A DNA stretch of 64,000 bases, taken from assembly GCF_009296175.1 (NCBI RefSeq), contig NZ_VOSK01000006.1:1-64000 (forward strand), written 5' to 3'. This DNA is from Microvirga tunisiensis. GTDB lineage: Bacteria; Pseudomonadota; Alphaproteobacteria; Rhizobiales; Beijerinckiaceae. The position numbers and the translations under genes are program-made. The notes under the pieces were generated by a model. That model saw nothing but the letters and a program-made list of their open reading frames with translations, did not search any database and was not told the DNA's origin. Below are positions 1 through 8,031 of the stretch, piece by piece; the stretch's first letter is position 1, and each line of letters begins with the position of its first letter.

Positions 1-84
1 CAGGCGCCCACCGTCGAAAGCAGCGGTGATCTTCTTGCGGCCAACGGCTGGAAACGGGAAGGTGGCAGGTGTATCGTCCGGCAT
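1..84 (-). CDS. IS1380-family transposase, N-terminal fragment (runs off the window)
   Basis: Reading the minus strand from an ATG at 84 gives 28 codons to the window edge, starting MPDDTPATFPFPAVGRKK and ending AAFDGGRL. The FPFPAVGRKK...TAAFDGGRL pattern is the characteristic N-terminus of IS1380-family DDE transposases (family recall, not a search). Only the start is visible, so completeness cannot be judged. The outer end of the element should lie between 85 and about 220, but I could not define the inverted repeat. Confidence 0.75.
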   Translation of the reverse strand, partial: MPDDTPATFPFPAVGRKKITAAFDGGRL

Positions 85-222
85 GGCGAGTGTGGCACAG
101 GGCAATTGGTGGCAGGGATTAGTCTCAACAACCAAATCCTACGCTGCTTCAAGTGCTTAAGCTACACTCGCCAGCCTTCATCAACCTTCCCATGCATAAG
201 AACGGCTAGTCCTCAGCGCATG

Positions 223-262
223 AAAAGACCCGGGGCGATGCGCATCGCCCCGGGTCTTTTTT
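223..262 (-). terminator. Bidirectional-looking intrinsic terminator
   Basis: A perfect 14-bp stem (227-240 with 243-256, GACCCGGGGCGATG and its complement) has a 2-base loop. It is flanked by a T run on the plus strand (257-262) and four T on the minus strand. It lies about 40 bases beyond the stop of the uronate dehydrogenase gene, so it probably ends that minus-strand operon and also insulates it from the IS element. Confidence 0.85.
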
Positions 263-302
263 GTTCCGCCGGTTGAGCGGATCGATGGCGCCGGCAGCAA
301 CC

Positions 303-1106
303 TCAGCCCAGCCATTCCTTCCGGCCGGAGAACTCATTCGGCACGAAGTTTCCGCCCTGGTAATGACGGGCGAGTTCGGTGTCGAGCTCGATATTCCCGA
401 CTTCGGCCGCGTAAATTTCCGCATTGTCCTGCGGCTCGTAGCCGAGACGGTAGGCTGCGGAGTTGTCCCACCAGGAGCGGGTGTTGTCGGAGACGCCATA
501 GACGATTTCGTGGATGTAATCGGCGGTGAGGCCCACCTGAACCAGACGCACGAAATCGGCGTGGGACAGCCAAGTGGACAAGGCGCGCCTGTTGTCGGGC
601 TTGGGCAGGCACGAGCCGATCCTCAGGCAGAGGCTGCGGATACCGTGCTTATAGGCATACAGTGCCGCCACGTCCTCCCCGAAGGCTTTCGTCAGCCCGT
701 AGCGCGAATCGGGCCGGGGCGGGCTCTCGCCCGACAGCGTCCTGTCGTTCGGATGCATGCCGGTGGCATGGTTGCTGCTCGCGAAGATCACCCGATCGAC
801 CCCGGCATGCCGTGCGCCCTCATACAGATTGATGGTGCCGACGATGTTGGACTGGAGCAATGCGGGCCAGCCGGTTTCATAAGCGATGCCGCCGAGGTGG
901 ATGATGGCATCCACCCCCTCGCACAGGGCCCGAACGGCAGCGGCGTCGGCAAGATCGCAGGTGAGGATCTCTTCGCTCTCCCCCGCTGTCCCCAAAGAGA
1001 CGACATCGGAGAGCCGCAGCAACTGGAACTGTCCGGCGAAGGAGCGGCGCAGAACGCCTCCAAGATGGCCTGCGGCTCCGGTGAGCAGAATTCGTTTCGG
1101 GGTCAT
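303..1106 (-). CDS. udh: Uronate dehydrogenase (NAD-dependent epimerase/dehydratase fold)
   Basis: 267 aa. Oxidises D-galacturonate or D-glucuronate with NAD+ to the aldarolactone. The N-terminal Rossmann motif is LLTGAAGHLGG. Later come CDLAD, HLGG, FASSNH and the catalytic pair YGLTKAFGE (YxxxK). The C-terminal WWDNS and QGG segments resemble the Agrobacterium uronate dehydrogenase that I recall. I start at ATG 1106 because the Rossmann fold begins immediately there; an in-frame extension to 1169 adds 21 residues unlike the family. It is the last gene of a minus-strand operon with an SMP-30 lactonase two positions from it, which fits lactone production followed by hydrolysis. Substrate preference is inferred. 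Confidence 0.85.
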   Translation of the reverse strand: MTPKRILLTGAAGHLGGVLRRSFAGQFQLLRLSDVVSLGTAGESEEILTCDLADAAAVRALCEGVDAIIHLGGIAYETGWPALLQSNIVGTINLYEGARHAGVDRVIFASSNHATGMHPNDRTLSGESPPRPDSRYGLTKAFGEDVAALYAYKHGIRSLCLRIGSCLPKPDNRRALSTWLSHADFVRLVQVGLTADYIHEIVYGVSDNTRSWWDNSAAYRLGYEPQDNAEIYAAEVGNIELDTELARHYQGGNFVPNEFSGRKEWLG

Positions 1107-1136
1107 GGCTGGTTCGCGATGCTGATGATCGAGGCG

Positions 1137-1148
1137 CTTATTTATAAG
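1137..1148. promoter_or_regulatory. Small palindrome upstream of udh
   Basis: CTTAT-TT-ATAAG lies about 30 bases before the udh start, in the 134-base gap between the lactonase and udh genes. It could be a -10-like AT-rich element or an operator. The assignment is weak. Confidence 0.3.
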
Positions 1149-1240
1149 ACATGTGATGAATTTTACCACTCCGTCGGGAGTGGCCGATCCTGGTGAAATC
1201 CGCCGGGATCGTCAGGAGTGTCGATGACGACACATGCCCG

Positions 1241-2119
1241 TCAGGCGTCCGCCCACCGTTCGATCCGGGCTCCGGCCACCGGAGAGGACGCGATGAACAG
1301 GCTGCCGGATTGCGGAGCGGAGGCCAGCACATCGGGATTGTCCGGCTTGAGGGACGTGATGACCAGAGTCTTCAGATCGTCTCCGCAGAAGCACGGCATG
1401 GTGGGCGCAGGCACGGGAACGGGATAGGACGCCAGGATCTCTCCATCGCGGGAGATCCGGTTCAGGCGCCCGGCGGACACGCCGGAACTCCAGTAGAATC
1501 CCTCCGCGTCGCAGGCGCCGCCATCCGGCCGTCCCATGGCTTCATCGAGCGTGGCGATGCGCATTCGGTTCGCGAGACGGCCCGAGGACGGTTCGAAATC
1601 GTAGCGGTCGATCCAGGGGCCGCGGGAATCCGAATGGAACATGGTGCGACCGTCGGCCGACCAGGCCAGCCCGTTCGAGACGAGGCATGCATGCTCGAGC
1701 ACCCGGGTCACCCGACCGCCGCCATCGACGCGATAGAGGGAACCGCGGGGTTCCTTCTGCGGGCGGTCGTCCATCGACCCGATCCAGAAGGCGCCATCCG
1801 GCCCCACCTTTCCGTCGTTCAGGCGATTCGAGGCTGGCTCGCCGTCGATCTCCGCCAGTACCTCCAAGCTTTCGCTCTCCGGGTCGAAGACGGCGATCGT
1901 GCGCTCGAGCGCCACGACCAGCCGGCCGCTGGCCCCGAGCCCGATGGAGCCAACGACCTTCGGCATCGTCCAGACGCGATGCTCCGTGCCGTCGAGCCGG
2001 ATGGAATGAATGGCGGGAGCCTTGATGTCGATGAAGAACAGGATCTGGCGTCGATCGTCCCAGACGGGGCTCTCGCCGATCCCGCAGCGCACGTCCTTGA
2101 GCAGGCGGAATTCGAGCAT
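1241..2119 (-). CDS. SMP-30/gluconolactonase-family lactonase
   Basis: 292 aa, six-bladed beta-propeller lactonase family that opens sugar lactones with a bound divalent metal. Visible family marks are GESPVWDD near the N-terminus (metal Glu), ASNRLNDGKVGPDGAFWIG, and SNGLAWSADGRTMFHSDS (metal Asn and Asp). The start ATG overlaps the upstream stop by one base (TGATG), so it is translationally coupled to the Gfo/Idh/MocA gene. Together with udh downstream it suggests that an aldono- or aldarolactone is formed and hydrolysed. The exact lactone is unknown. Confidence 0.85.
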   Translation of the reverse strand: MLEFRLLKDVRCGIGESPVWDDRRQILFFIDIKAPAIHSIRLDGTEHRVWTMPKVVGSIGLGASGRLVVALERTIAVFDPESESLEVLAEIDGEPASNRLNDGKVGPDGAFWIGSMDDRPQKEPRGSLYRVDGGGRVTRVLEHACLVSNGLAWSADGRTMFHSDSRGPWIDRYDFEPSSGRLANRMRIATLDEAMGRPDGGACDAEGFYWSSGVSAGRLNRISRDGEILASYPVPVPAPTMPCFCGDDLKTLVITSLKPDNPDVLASAPQSGSLFIASSPVAGARIERWADA

Positions 2120-3150
2120 CACCGGGCCCCCTGCCCGGCCGGAGCCGCTTCCGCCACCGCTTGCGCCTTGAGAGTGAGTTCCATGGCCTTGAAGCAATGC
2201 TCCTGGCCCATCGCCGTCTCGGTCCGGTTCCGGACGTCGTTGAGGAGATCGCGCCCGTAAGGCAGGTCCTCGTTGGAGCAGTCGAGATGACGCATGCCGG
2301 TCTTGTCCACGAGGAAGAGGTGATCCTTGCCCTCGCGTCCGGCGATATCGATGTACTTGCGCATCTCGATCGTGCCCTCGGTGCCGACGATCATGACGCG
2401 GCCGTCGCCCCAGATCGGCAGGCCGTCCGGCGTGAACCAGTCCACCCGGATATAGCCGGTGGCATCGGCCGACCTGAGCGTCATCTCGCCGAAATCCTGA
2501 AGACCCGGCGTCTGAGGATTGTTGCGGTTGGCCACCATCGCATAGGTGACCTCGGCCTCCTTCGCGCCCGTATAGAACAGGAACTGCTCGCATTGATGGG
2601 ATGCGATGTCGGTCAGGATCCCGCCATAGGCCTCACGCTCGAAGAACCATGACGGGCGGATGGGCGCATTCAGCCGGTGCGGGCCGAGGCCTAAGGTGTT
2701 CACCACCTTGCCGATGGCACCGGAGCGGATCAGCTCGCCGGCCTTGTTGGTGACGCGGCTGCTGAAATGCTCGGAATAGAAGATCGAATAGATGCGCCCG
2801 GTTTCCTTCTGAATCCGGCGAACCTCTTCCAACTCCTCGAGCGTGATCATGCCCGGCTTGTCGACCATGTAGTCCTTGCCGTGGCGCATGACCTCGATGC
2901 CGATCCGCGCACGGTCCTTGGGGATCGCGGCGCTCAGCACGATGGCGATGCTCTCGTCCTCCAGGATCCGGCGGGCATCGTGAACGCGTTCCGCCTGCAG
3001 GTAGCGCTCTTTGAAGGGAGCGGCGAGGTCGTCCTCCTGGGCGAAGAAGGATACGAACTCGCCGCCGGCGCCGAGAAGGGCATCAACCTGGCCGAAGATG
3101 TGGTTGTGGTTGATGCCGATGACGGCGAAGCGAATTCCGGATGCTGACAT
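2119..3150 (-). CDS. Gfo/Idh/MocA-family oxidoreductase
   Basis: 343 aa. N-terminal NAD(P)-binding Rossmann domain (GIRFAVIGINHNH), then the family's EKP-equivalent step seen here as YMVDKPG, followed by the alpha/beta C-terminal domain. ATG 3150 is chosen because AGGA lies 8 bases upstream; an in-frame TTG at 3165 overlapping the permease stop is the alternative. It sits between the ABC permeases and the lactonase, so it probably oxidises the imported sugar or a derivative. The substrate cannot be read from the sequence. Confidence 0.8.
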   Translation of the reverse strand: MSASGIRFAVIGINHNHIFGQVDALLGAGGEFVSFFAQEDDLAAPFKERYLQAERVHDARRILEDESIAIVLSAAIPKDRARIGIEVMRHGKDYMVDKPGMITLEELEEVRRIQKETGRIYSIFYSEHFSSRVTNKAGELIRSGAIGKVVNTLGLGPHRLNAPIRPSWFFEREAYGGILTDIASHQCEQFLFYTGAKEAEVTYAMVANRNNPQTPGLQDFGEMTLRSADATGYIRVDWFTPDGLPIWGDGRVMIVGTEGTIEMRKYIDIAGREGKDHLFLVDKTGMRHLDCSNEDLPYGRDLLNDVRNRTETAMGQEHCFKAMELTLKAQAVAEAAPAGQGAR

Positions 3151-3161
3151 TCGCTCTGTCC

Positions 3162-4031
3162 TCAACCCTTCAGGCCGGTGGTGGCGATGCCTTCGATCAG
3201 CAGGCGCTGGAAGACCGCGAAGAACAGCAGGACCGGGATCAGGGCGACCACGGACATGGCGAACAGGGCGCTCCAGTCGGACTTACCTGTCGAGTCCACG
3301 AAGGTGCGCAGGCCGAGCTGGACCGTGTACTGGCTCGCATCGTTCAGGTAGATCAGCGGACCGAAGAAATCGTCCCAGGTCCAGATGAAGGTGAAGATCG
3401 CCGCCGTGGCGAGCGCCGGCACCGACAATGGCAGCATGACGCTCCAGAAAATGCGCCAGGGCCCAGCTCCGTCGATGATCGCCGCCTCGTCGAGCTCGCG
3501 CGGAATGCCGCGGAAGAACTGGTAGAGCAGGAAGATGAAGAAGGCGTCCGCGGCCAGGAACTTGGGCACCACCAATGGCAGGAAGGTGTTCACCCAGTCG
3601 AGGTTCAGGAACAGCACATATTGCGGGATGAGGGTCACGTGATAGGGCAGCATCAGCGTGCCGAGCATGAGCGCAAACCAGAAGTTCTTCAGCGGAAACT
3701 TCAGCCGCGCGAAGGCATAGGCCGCCAGCGAGCAGGAAAACACGTTGCCGATCACGCTGAGGACCGCGATCACCAGCGAGTTCCAGAAGAAGGTCCCGAA
3801 GCTCACCGTCAGGCCGCTCCAGCCGCGAATGTAGGCGTCGAGAGTGAAGGTATCGGGCAGGAGCGAGGCATTGCCGAAGATCTCGTCGTCGGGCTTGAAG
3901 CTGCTCGCGAGCATCCACAGCAGCGGGTAGAGCATGAGCAGCGACACGCCGCACAGGATCACGTGATAGAGGAGAGAGCGGGCTCCGCCGGCATTCGGCG
4001 TCGTTGCGACTGTTGTTGAAGCATCAGTCAT
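3162..4031 (-). CDS. ABC sugar transporter permease, MalG/UgpE type
   Basis: 289 aa inner-membrane permease of the CUT1 (carbohydrate) class with about six membrane spans. The EAA loop reads ELDEAAIIDGAGPWRIFWSV, the contact site for the ATPase. The start ATG overlaps the partner permease stop by 8 bases (ATGACTGA), a typical coupled pair. It is the second permease of the operon headed by the binding protein at 5054-6334. No matching MalK-type ATPase is encoded in the window. Confidence 0.9.
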   Translation of the reverse strand: MTDASTTVATTPNAGGARSLLYHVILCGVSLLMLYPLLWMLASSFKPDDEIFGNASLLPDTFTLDAYIRGWSGLTVSFGTFFWNSLVIAVLSVIGNVFSCSLAAYAFARLKFPLKNFWFALMLGTLMLPYHVTLIPQYVLFLNLDWVNTFLPLVVPKFLAADAFFIFLLYQFFRGIPRELDEAAIIDGAGPWRIFWSVMLPLSVPALATAAIFTFIWTWDDFFGPLIYLNDASQYTVQLGLRTFVDSTGKSDWSALFAMSVVALIPVLLFFAVFQRLLIEGIATTGLKG

Positions 4032-4965
4032 TGTAATGGACCCAGTAACGAGAGGTGAGGAACGAGAAGGCGGTGAAGCAGGCAATGATGATCAGAAGGA
4101 TCCATGCCAGAGCCGACGCATATCCCATGCGGAAATAGGCGAAGCCTTCCTGGTACAGGTACAGGGTGTAGAAGAGGGTCGAGTCGATCGGCCCGCCCGT
4201 GCCCTCGCTGATGATGAAGGCCGGCGTGAAGGCTTTGAACGCATCGATGGTCTGCACGATGCCGTTGAAGAAGATAACCGGTGTAAGCAGCGGAACGGTG
4301 ATCTTGATGAACTGCTGCATCTTGCTGGCGCCGTCGATGCTGGCTGCCTCGTAAACGTCAGACGGGATCTGCCGCAGGCCGGCGAGGAAGATGATCATCG
4401 GCGAGCCGAACTGCCAGACGCTGAGCAGCACCAGGGTATAGAGGGAGTAGTTCGGATCGGAGATCCAGCTCGGCCCATCGATGCCGAAGAAGGCCAGTGC
4501 CACGTTGGCAAGACCGTCCTTGGCGAAGAGCTGGCGCCAGAGCACCGCGATGGCGACGCTCGCGCCGAGCAGTGATGGCAAATAGAAGAGAGCCCGGTAG
4601 AGAGGCAGCCCGGCAATGCCGCGATTGAGGACCATGGCCAGACCGAGCGCGAAAGCGAGCTTCAGCGGGACGGCCATGATGACATAGGTAAACGTCACCT
4701 GCATGGAATGCCAGAACTTCACGTCATTGGTGACAATGCGCTGGTAGTTGGCCGTTCCGATGAACTGCGGATCCTGCAGCAGGTCGAAATTGGTAAAGGA
4801 CAGATAAAGAGATGCGAGCGTCGGGCCGAGGGTCAGCCCGAGAAAGCCGATGAGCCAGGGCGCCAGGAAGGAATAGGAGACGAGCGCACGGGACAATCCC
4901 TCCCGACCCTTGCTGCGCTTTTCCGGCTCGATGATCGTCAATGGAATTTGAGCAGTTGTTGTCAT
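4024..4965 (-). CDS. ABC sugar transporter permease, MalF/UgpA type
   Basis: 313 aa, six predicted membrane spans after a short cytoplasmic N-terminus. The EAA motif is DVYEAASIDGASKMQQF. It forms a heterodimer with the MalG-type permease immediately downstream, in CUT1 style. It lies 88 bases after the Tat-exported binding-protein gene on the same strand, so it is probably co-transcribed with it. Confidence 0.9.
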   Translation of the reverse strand: MTTTAQIPLTIIEPEKRSKGREGLSRALVSYSFLAPWLIGFLGLTLGPTLASLYLSFTNFDLLQDPQFIGTANYQRIVTNDVKFWHSMQVTFTYVIMAVPLKLAFALGLAMVLNRGIAGLPLYRALFYLPSLLGASVAIAVLWRQLFAKDGLANVALAFFGIDGPSWISDPNYSLYTLVLLSVWQFGSPMIIFLAGLRQIPSDVYEAASIDGASKMQQFIKITVPLLTPVIFFNGIVQTIDAFKAFTPAFIISEGTGGPIDSTLFYTLYLYQEGFAYFRMGYASALAWILLIIIACFTAFSFLTSRYWVHYND

Positions 4966-5053
4966 GCAGAATGGCTCACAGCAATGTCATGATAGACGGG
5001 CGGGCCGACCCGGTTCGGCTGGGTCGGCCTGGTGAGTCAGGAGGCGCTTGTCG

Positions 5054-6334
5054 TCAGGCGCGGCTCAGAATGGCCTGAGCTTCGCTGACGTACTGCTTGC
5101 CGCCGTCGGCCGTGGACATGCGTCCGAATCCGACCTGTTCGGAGATCCGGCGCAGCATGGTCTGGATCTCGCCGGCGCCTTTCGGCGGAGCGGGCGGAAT
5201 GGGACCGACCTTCGGCGTGACGTGAGAGATGTAGTCCACGACGAGCTTGCCCTGGGCGTCGAGCTCCGCCGCGACGGCCTCGCGGATCTTCGGAGAAGCC
5301 GGAACGCCGCGCTCCACGCCGAGGAGCTTCGCGCCGTCCACGTCCTTCACGGTGAAGTTTGCGAACTTCACCGCAGGCTCGGCCACCTTGCTGCGGGCAT
5401 AGATGCTCCACATCATCGAGGGCTTGAGGTAGTGGCCCGGATTGGGCCCAGCGCCCTGCGGATACATGGTGATGCCGAGCGGGTTCTTGTTGAGAACTTG
5501 GTAGCCGACATACTGGTTGGAATGGTTGAACGCGCAGGCCGCGCGGCCCTGGGTCAGCAGGTTGGTCTCGATGTTGTTCTTGTCGAGCGCCTGGAGATCG
5601 GCCGGCGGGCAGGCCTTCGCCTCGCGCGCCTTGGCCCACATGGCGAACCAGTCGCCCGCATCCTTCTCGTCCAAGCCGAGCTTGCCGTCCTCGGTGAACA
5701 GCGCCTTGCCGCGCTGGCGCAGCCAGTTCTCGAAGGCAACCTCTTCGGCGCTGCCGTCCGACGTGCCGTAATAGTCGCCGTTATGCGCCTTCGTGACGGC
5801 GGCCGCGAGTTCGAAGAACTTGTCCCACGTCACGTCGATCGGCTCAGGCACACCGGCCTTCTGGAACGCGGCCTTGTTGTAGATCAGGGCGTTCGAGTTG
5901 TTGCCGATATTGATGCCGTAGAGCTTGCCGTCGACCTTGCAGCTGTCGAGGGAAGCCTTGTCGAAATCGCTGATATCGAGCGACTTGCCGAGAAACTCGT
6001 CGAGCGGCAGCAGCGCACCGCGACGGGCATATTCCGCGACATAGCGGTAGTCCATCTGGATCAGGTCCGGAGCGTTGCGGCCAGCCGCCTGGGTCGCGAG
6101 CCGCGGCCAGTAGTCGCCCCAGGCCAGGGTCTCACCGTCGATCTTCACGCTCGGGTTCCGCTCCTGGTAGAGCGAGACCGCTTTCAGGGTGCGGTCGGCG
6201 CGCTCCTTCGAGCCCCACCAATACAGACGGACGCGAGCATCCTGCGCGAAAGCCGGAAGGCTTCCCAGAGCGCTGAGACCGGCAGACCCGAGGGCCGCCT
6301 TCAGCAAGGTCCTGCGGTTAAGGTTGTGAGTCAT
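5054..6334 (-). CDS. Tat-exported ABC sugar-binding protein (paralogue 1)
   Basis: 426 aa family-1 extracellular solute-binding protein. The N-terminus NRRTLLKAALGSAGL followed by AFAQ is a twin-arginine signal peptide. Mature-protein landmarks are WWGSKERADRTLKA and APDLIQMDYRYVAEYA. Start ATG 6334 sets the Tat motif near residue 7; the reading frame is open to 6484 but that extension has no family resemblance. It is the first gene of the transporter operon. A close paralogue lies at 9196-10473; the two share long identical stretches such as DSCKVDGKLY and LLTQGRA. Both presumably feed the single permease pair here. Confidence 0.88.
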   Translation of the reverse strand: MTHNLNRRTLLKAALGSAGLSALGSLPAFAQDARVRLYWWGSKERADRTLKAVSLYQERNPSVKIDGETLAWGDYWPRLATQAAGRNAPDLIQMDYRYVAEYARRGALLPLDEFLGKSLDISDFDKASLDSCKVDGKLYGINIGNNSNALIYNKAAFQKAGVPEPIDVTWDKFFELAAAVTKAHNGDYYGTSDGSAEEVAFENWLRQRGKALFTEDGKLGLDEKDAGDWFAMWAKAREAKACPPADLQALDKNNIETNLLTQGRAACAFNHSNQYVGYQVLNKNPLGITMYPQGAGPNPGHYLKPSMMWSIYARSKVAEPAVKFANFTVKDVDGAKLLGVERGVPASPKIREAVAAELDAQGKLVVDYISHVTPKVGPIPPAPPKGAGEIQTMLRRISEQVGFGRMSTADGGKQYVSEAQAILSRA

Positions 6335-6509
6335 GTGGCGTGTCTCCCTCTTGGGCGCCGCTTCGACGGTCGCCCGAACTTGATGCCTCTTTCGGCGACA
6401 ATTCTTTTTCTTTGGTGCCCGTCGCGCCGAGGGTTCGGTCCCTTGACCCCATACGTTACGGGAGCGCTTTTCTTTTGTCGCCATCCGACGTGAAGCTAAA
6501 ATTTAGAAT

Positions 6510-6524
6510 GGTTGTATGTCAACC
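6510..6524. promoter_or_regulatory. Candidate GntR-type operator, TTGTATG class
   Basis: GGTTG-TATGT-CAACC is a perfect 5-bp inverted repeat containing TTGTATG. The same heptamer occurs at the promoters of the DapA-family gene, the TctC gene, the GntR gene region and the IlvD/Edd dehydratase gene. Binding by the GntR protein at 22763-23551 is inferred. Confidence 0.45.
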
Positions 6525-6631
6525 AGTTGTATGATGTAATTTGACGATCTAAGCTTCTCCCCCGAAGCTTCCCAAGAGACAACCGGACAAAAAAGAGCCT
6601 GCCCCCTGGTTCGCCAACGGCCGAAGCTCAC

Positions 6632-6646
6632 ATTTGTCAGACAAAT
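6632..6646. promoter_or_regulatory. Candidate operator ATTTGTC-A-GACAAAT
   Basis: A perfect 7-bp inverted repeat with one central base lies 50 bases upstream of the Gfo/Idh/MocA start. TTGTCnGACAA is the shape expected of GntR/FCD-family operators. No regulator for it is identified. Confidence 0.45.
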
Positions 6647-6696
6647 TTAACGCTCGAACAACCTTTAAGAGCGAAGCAGCAGGAGAACCCAAGAGA

Positions 6697-7947
6697 ATGG
6701 ATCGCTCAAGCAGGAAACGCATTGCCCTCATCGGCACAGGCCACCGCGGCACGGGCATGTGGGGGATCAACGTGGTCAAGGGCTACAGCGACTACGTGGA
6801 AATCGTCGCCCTCTGCGACACGAACCGGCTCCGCGCCGAGCGAGCCCGGGGTTTTTTGGGGATCGATGCCCCCATCTATACCGACGCCCAGGAGATGATT
6901 GCGACGGTCAAGCCGGACCAGGTCATCGTCTGCACCCGGGATTCGAATCACGATGAAATGATCGTACGGGCACTCGAGGCCGGGGTGGACGTCATCACCG
7001 AGAAGCCGATGACGACCACGGCCGAGAAGGTGCGGCGCATCCTCGAGGCCGAGAAGCGCACCGGACGCCGCGTCGATGTGACCTTCAACTACCGCTACGC
7101 TCCGACCGTTCGGAAGATCAAGGAACTCCTCAACTCTGGCGTGATCGGTGATGTGACCTCGATCGATTTCCACTGGTTTCTCGACAACAAGCACGGCGCG
7201 GACTACTTCCGCCGCTGGCACGCGGTCGAAGAGAATTCCGGCAGCCTGTTCGTGCACAAGAGCACCCACCATTTCGACCTGATGAACTGGTACCTGGACG
7301 ACGATCCGGAGCAGGTCTTCGCTTTCGCGAGCCTGCGCAAATACGGCAAGGTCAATCCTTTCCGCGGTGAGCGCTGCAAGACCTGCCCGCATGCAAGCTG
7401 TTGCGACTACTATGTCGACATCAGCAAGGATCCCTGGCTTGAGGCCCTGTACGAGGATCCGTCCCGCGAAGATGGCTACGTCCGCGATGCCTGCGTGTTC
7501 CGCGAAGAGATCAACATTCCCGACACGATGTCGGCCATGATTCGCTATCAGAAGGGCGTGCAGGTCACCTATTCGGTGAACACCTACATGCCGATCGAGG
7601 GCCATTTCATCGCCTTCGACGGCACCAAGGGCCGCATCCAGATGCGCCAATTCGAGCGCCAGCCCTGGGAAACCCCGGAACACGACGAGATCCAGCTCGT
7701 GCGGAATTTCGGCGGCGTCGAGACGATCCAGGTCCCGCATGAGCCAGGCGGGCACTTTGGCGGCGATCCAAAACTGCAGGACATGCTCTTCAAGCCGGGG
7801 ACCCCTGACCCGCTGAACCAGCGTGCCGGTTCGCGCGCCGGCGCCATGTCGGTGCTGTGCGGAATCGCGGCGCTGCAGAGCTCGAAGACGGGCCAGATGG
7901 TCAGCGTCTCGAAGCTGCTCGATCCGGCGCAGGCCATTGCCGCTTGA
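6697..7947 (+). CDS. Gfo/Idh/MocA-family oxidoreductase with a cysteine cluster
   Basis: 416 aa. The NAD(P)-binding start is RIALIGTGHRGTGMWG, and VITEKPMTTTAEK is the EKP motif. An unusual cysteine-rich segment, CKTCPHASCC (from residue about 227), is followed by a further Cys in DACVFREE, which may bind a metal or be structural. ATG 6697 is preferred because AGGAG lies 11 bases upstream; an upstream in-frame ATG at 6634 sits inside the operator palindrome. It is divergent from the transporter operon and probably co-transcribed with the dehydrogenase gene that follows. Confidence 0.8.
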   Translation: MDRSSRKRIALIGTGHRGTGMWGINVVKGYSDYVEIVALCDTNRLRAERARGFLGIDAPIYTDAQEMIATVKPDQVIVCTRDSNHDEMIVRALEAGVDVITEKPMTTTAEKVRRILEAEKRTGRRVDVTFNYRYAPTVRKIKELLNSGVIGDVTSIDFHWFLDNKHGADYFRRWHAVEENSGSLFVHKSTHHFDLMNWYLDDDPEQVFAFASLRKYGKVNPFRGERCKTCPHASCCDYYVDISKDPWLEALYEDPSREDGYVRDACVFREEINIPDTMSAMIRYQKGVQVTYSVNTYMPIEGHFIAFDGTKGRIQMRQFERQPWETPEHDEIQLVRNFGGVETIQVPHEPGGHFGGDPKLQDMLFKPGTPDPLNQRAGSRAGAMSVLCGIAALQSSKTGQMVSVSKLLDPAQAIAA

Positions 7948-7955
7948 TGCTCGAC

Positions 7956-8003
7956 GGGAGGTGGCTGCAGCCACCTCCCCATCTGCTCCCCAGACGGGAG
8001 CAG
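7956..8003 (+). other. Two adjacent hairpins between Gfo/Idh/MocA and dehydrogenase genes
   Basis: A perfect 24-base palindrome (7956-7979, GGGAGGTGGC stems) is followed by an 8-bp stem CTGCTCCC/GGGAGCAG (983-990 with 996-8003 of this stretch, i.e. 7983-8003). There is no T run, so they look more like mRNA-processing or stabilising structures than a terminator. Confidence 0.5.
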
Positions 8004-8031
8004 CCGGATTGAACACGCGAGAGAACACACA

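Larger units (their letters stand above)
6335..6696. promoter_or_regulatory. Divergent promoter region between binding protein and Gfo/Idh/MocA gene
   Basis: 362 bases without a gene. It holds the palindrome GGTTGTATGTCAACC (6510-6524), a further TTGTATGATG (6527-6536), a hairpin AAGCTTC/GAAGCTT (6551-6570) and the inverted repeat ATTTGTC-A-GACAAAT (6632-6646). On the minus strand, TTGACA lies inside the first palindrome and could be a -35 element for the transporter operon. Two operator types suggest dual control of the divergent units. Confidence 0.6.
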
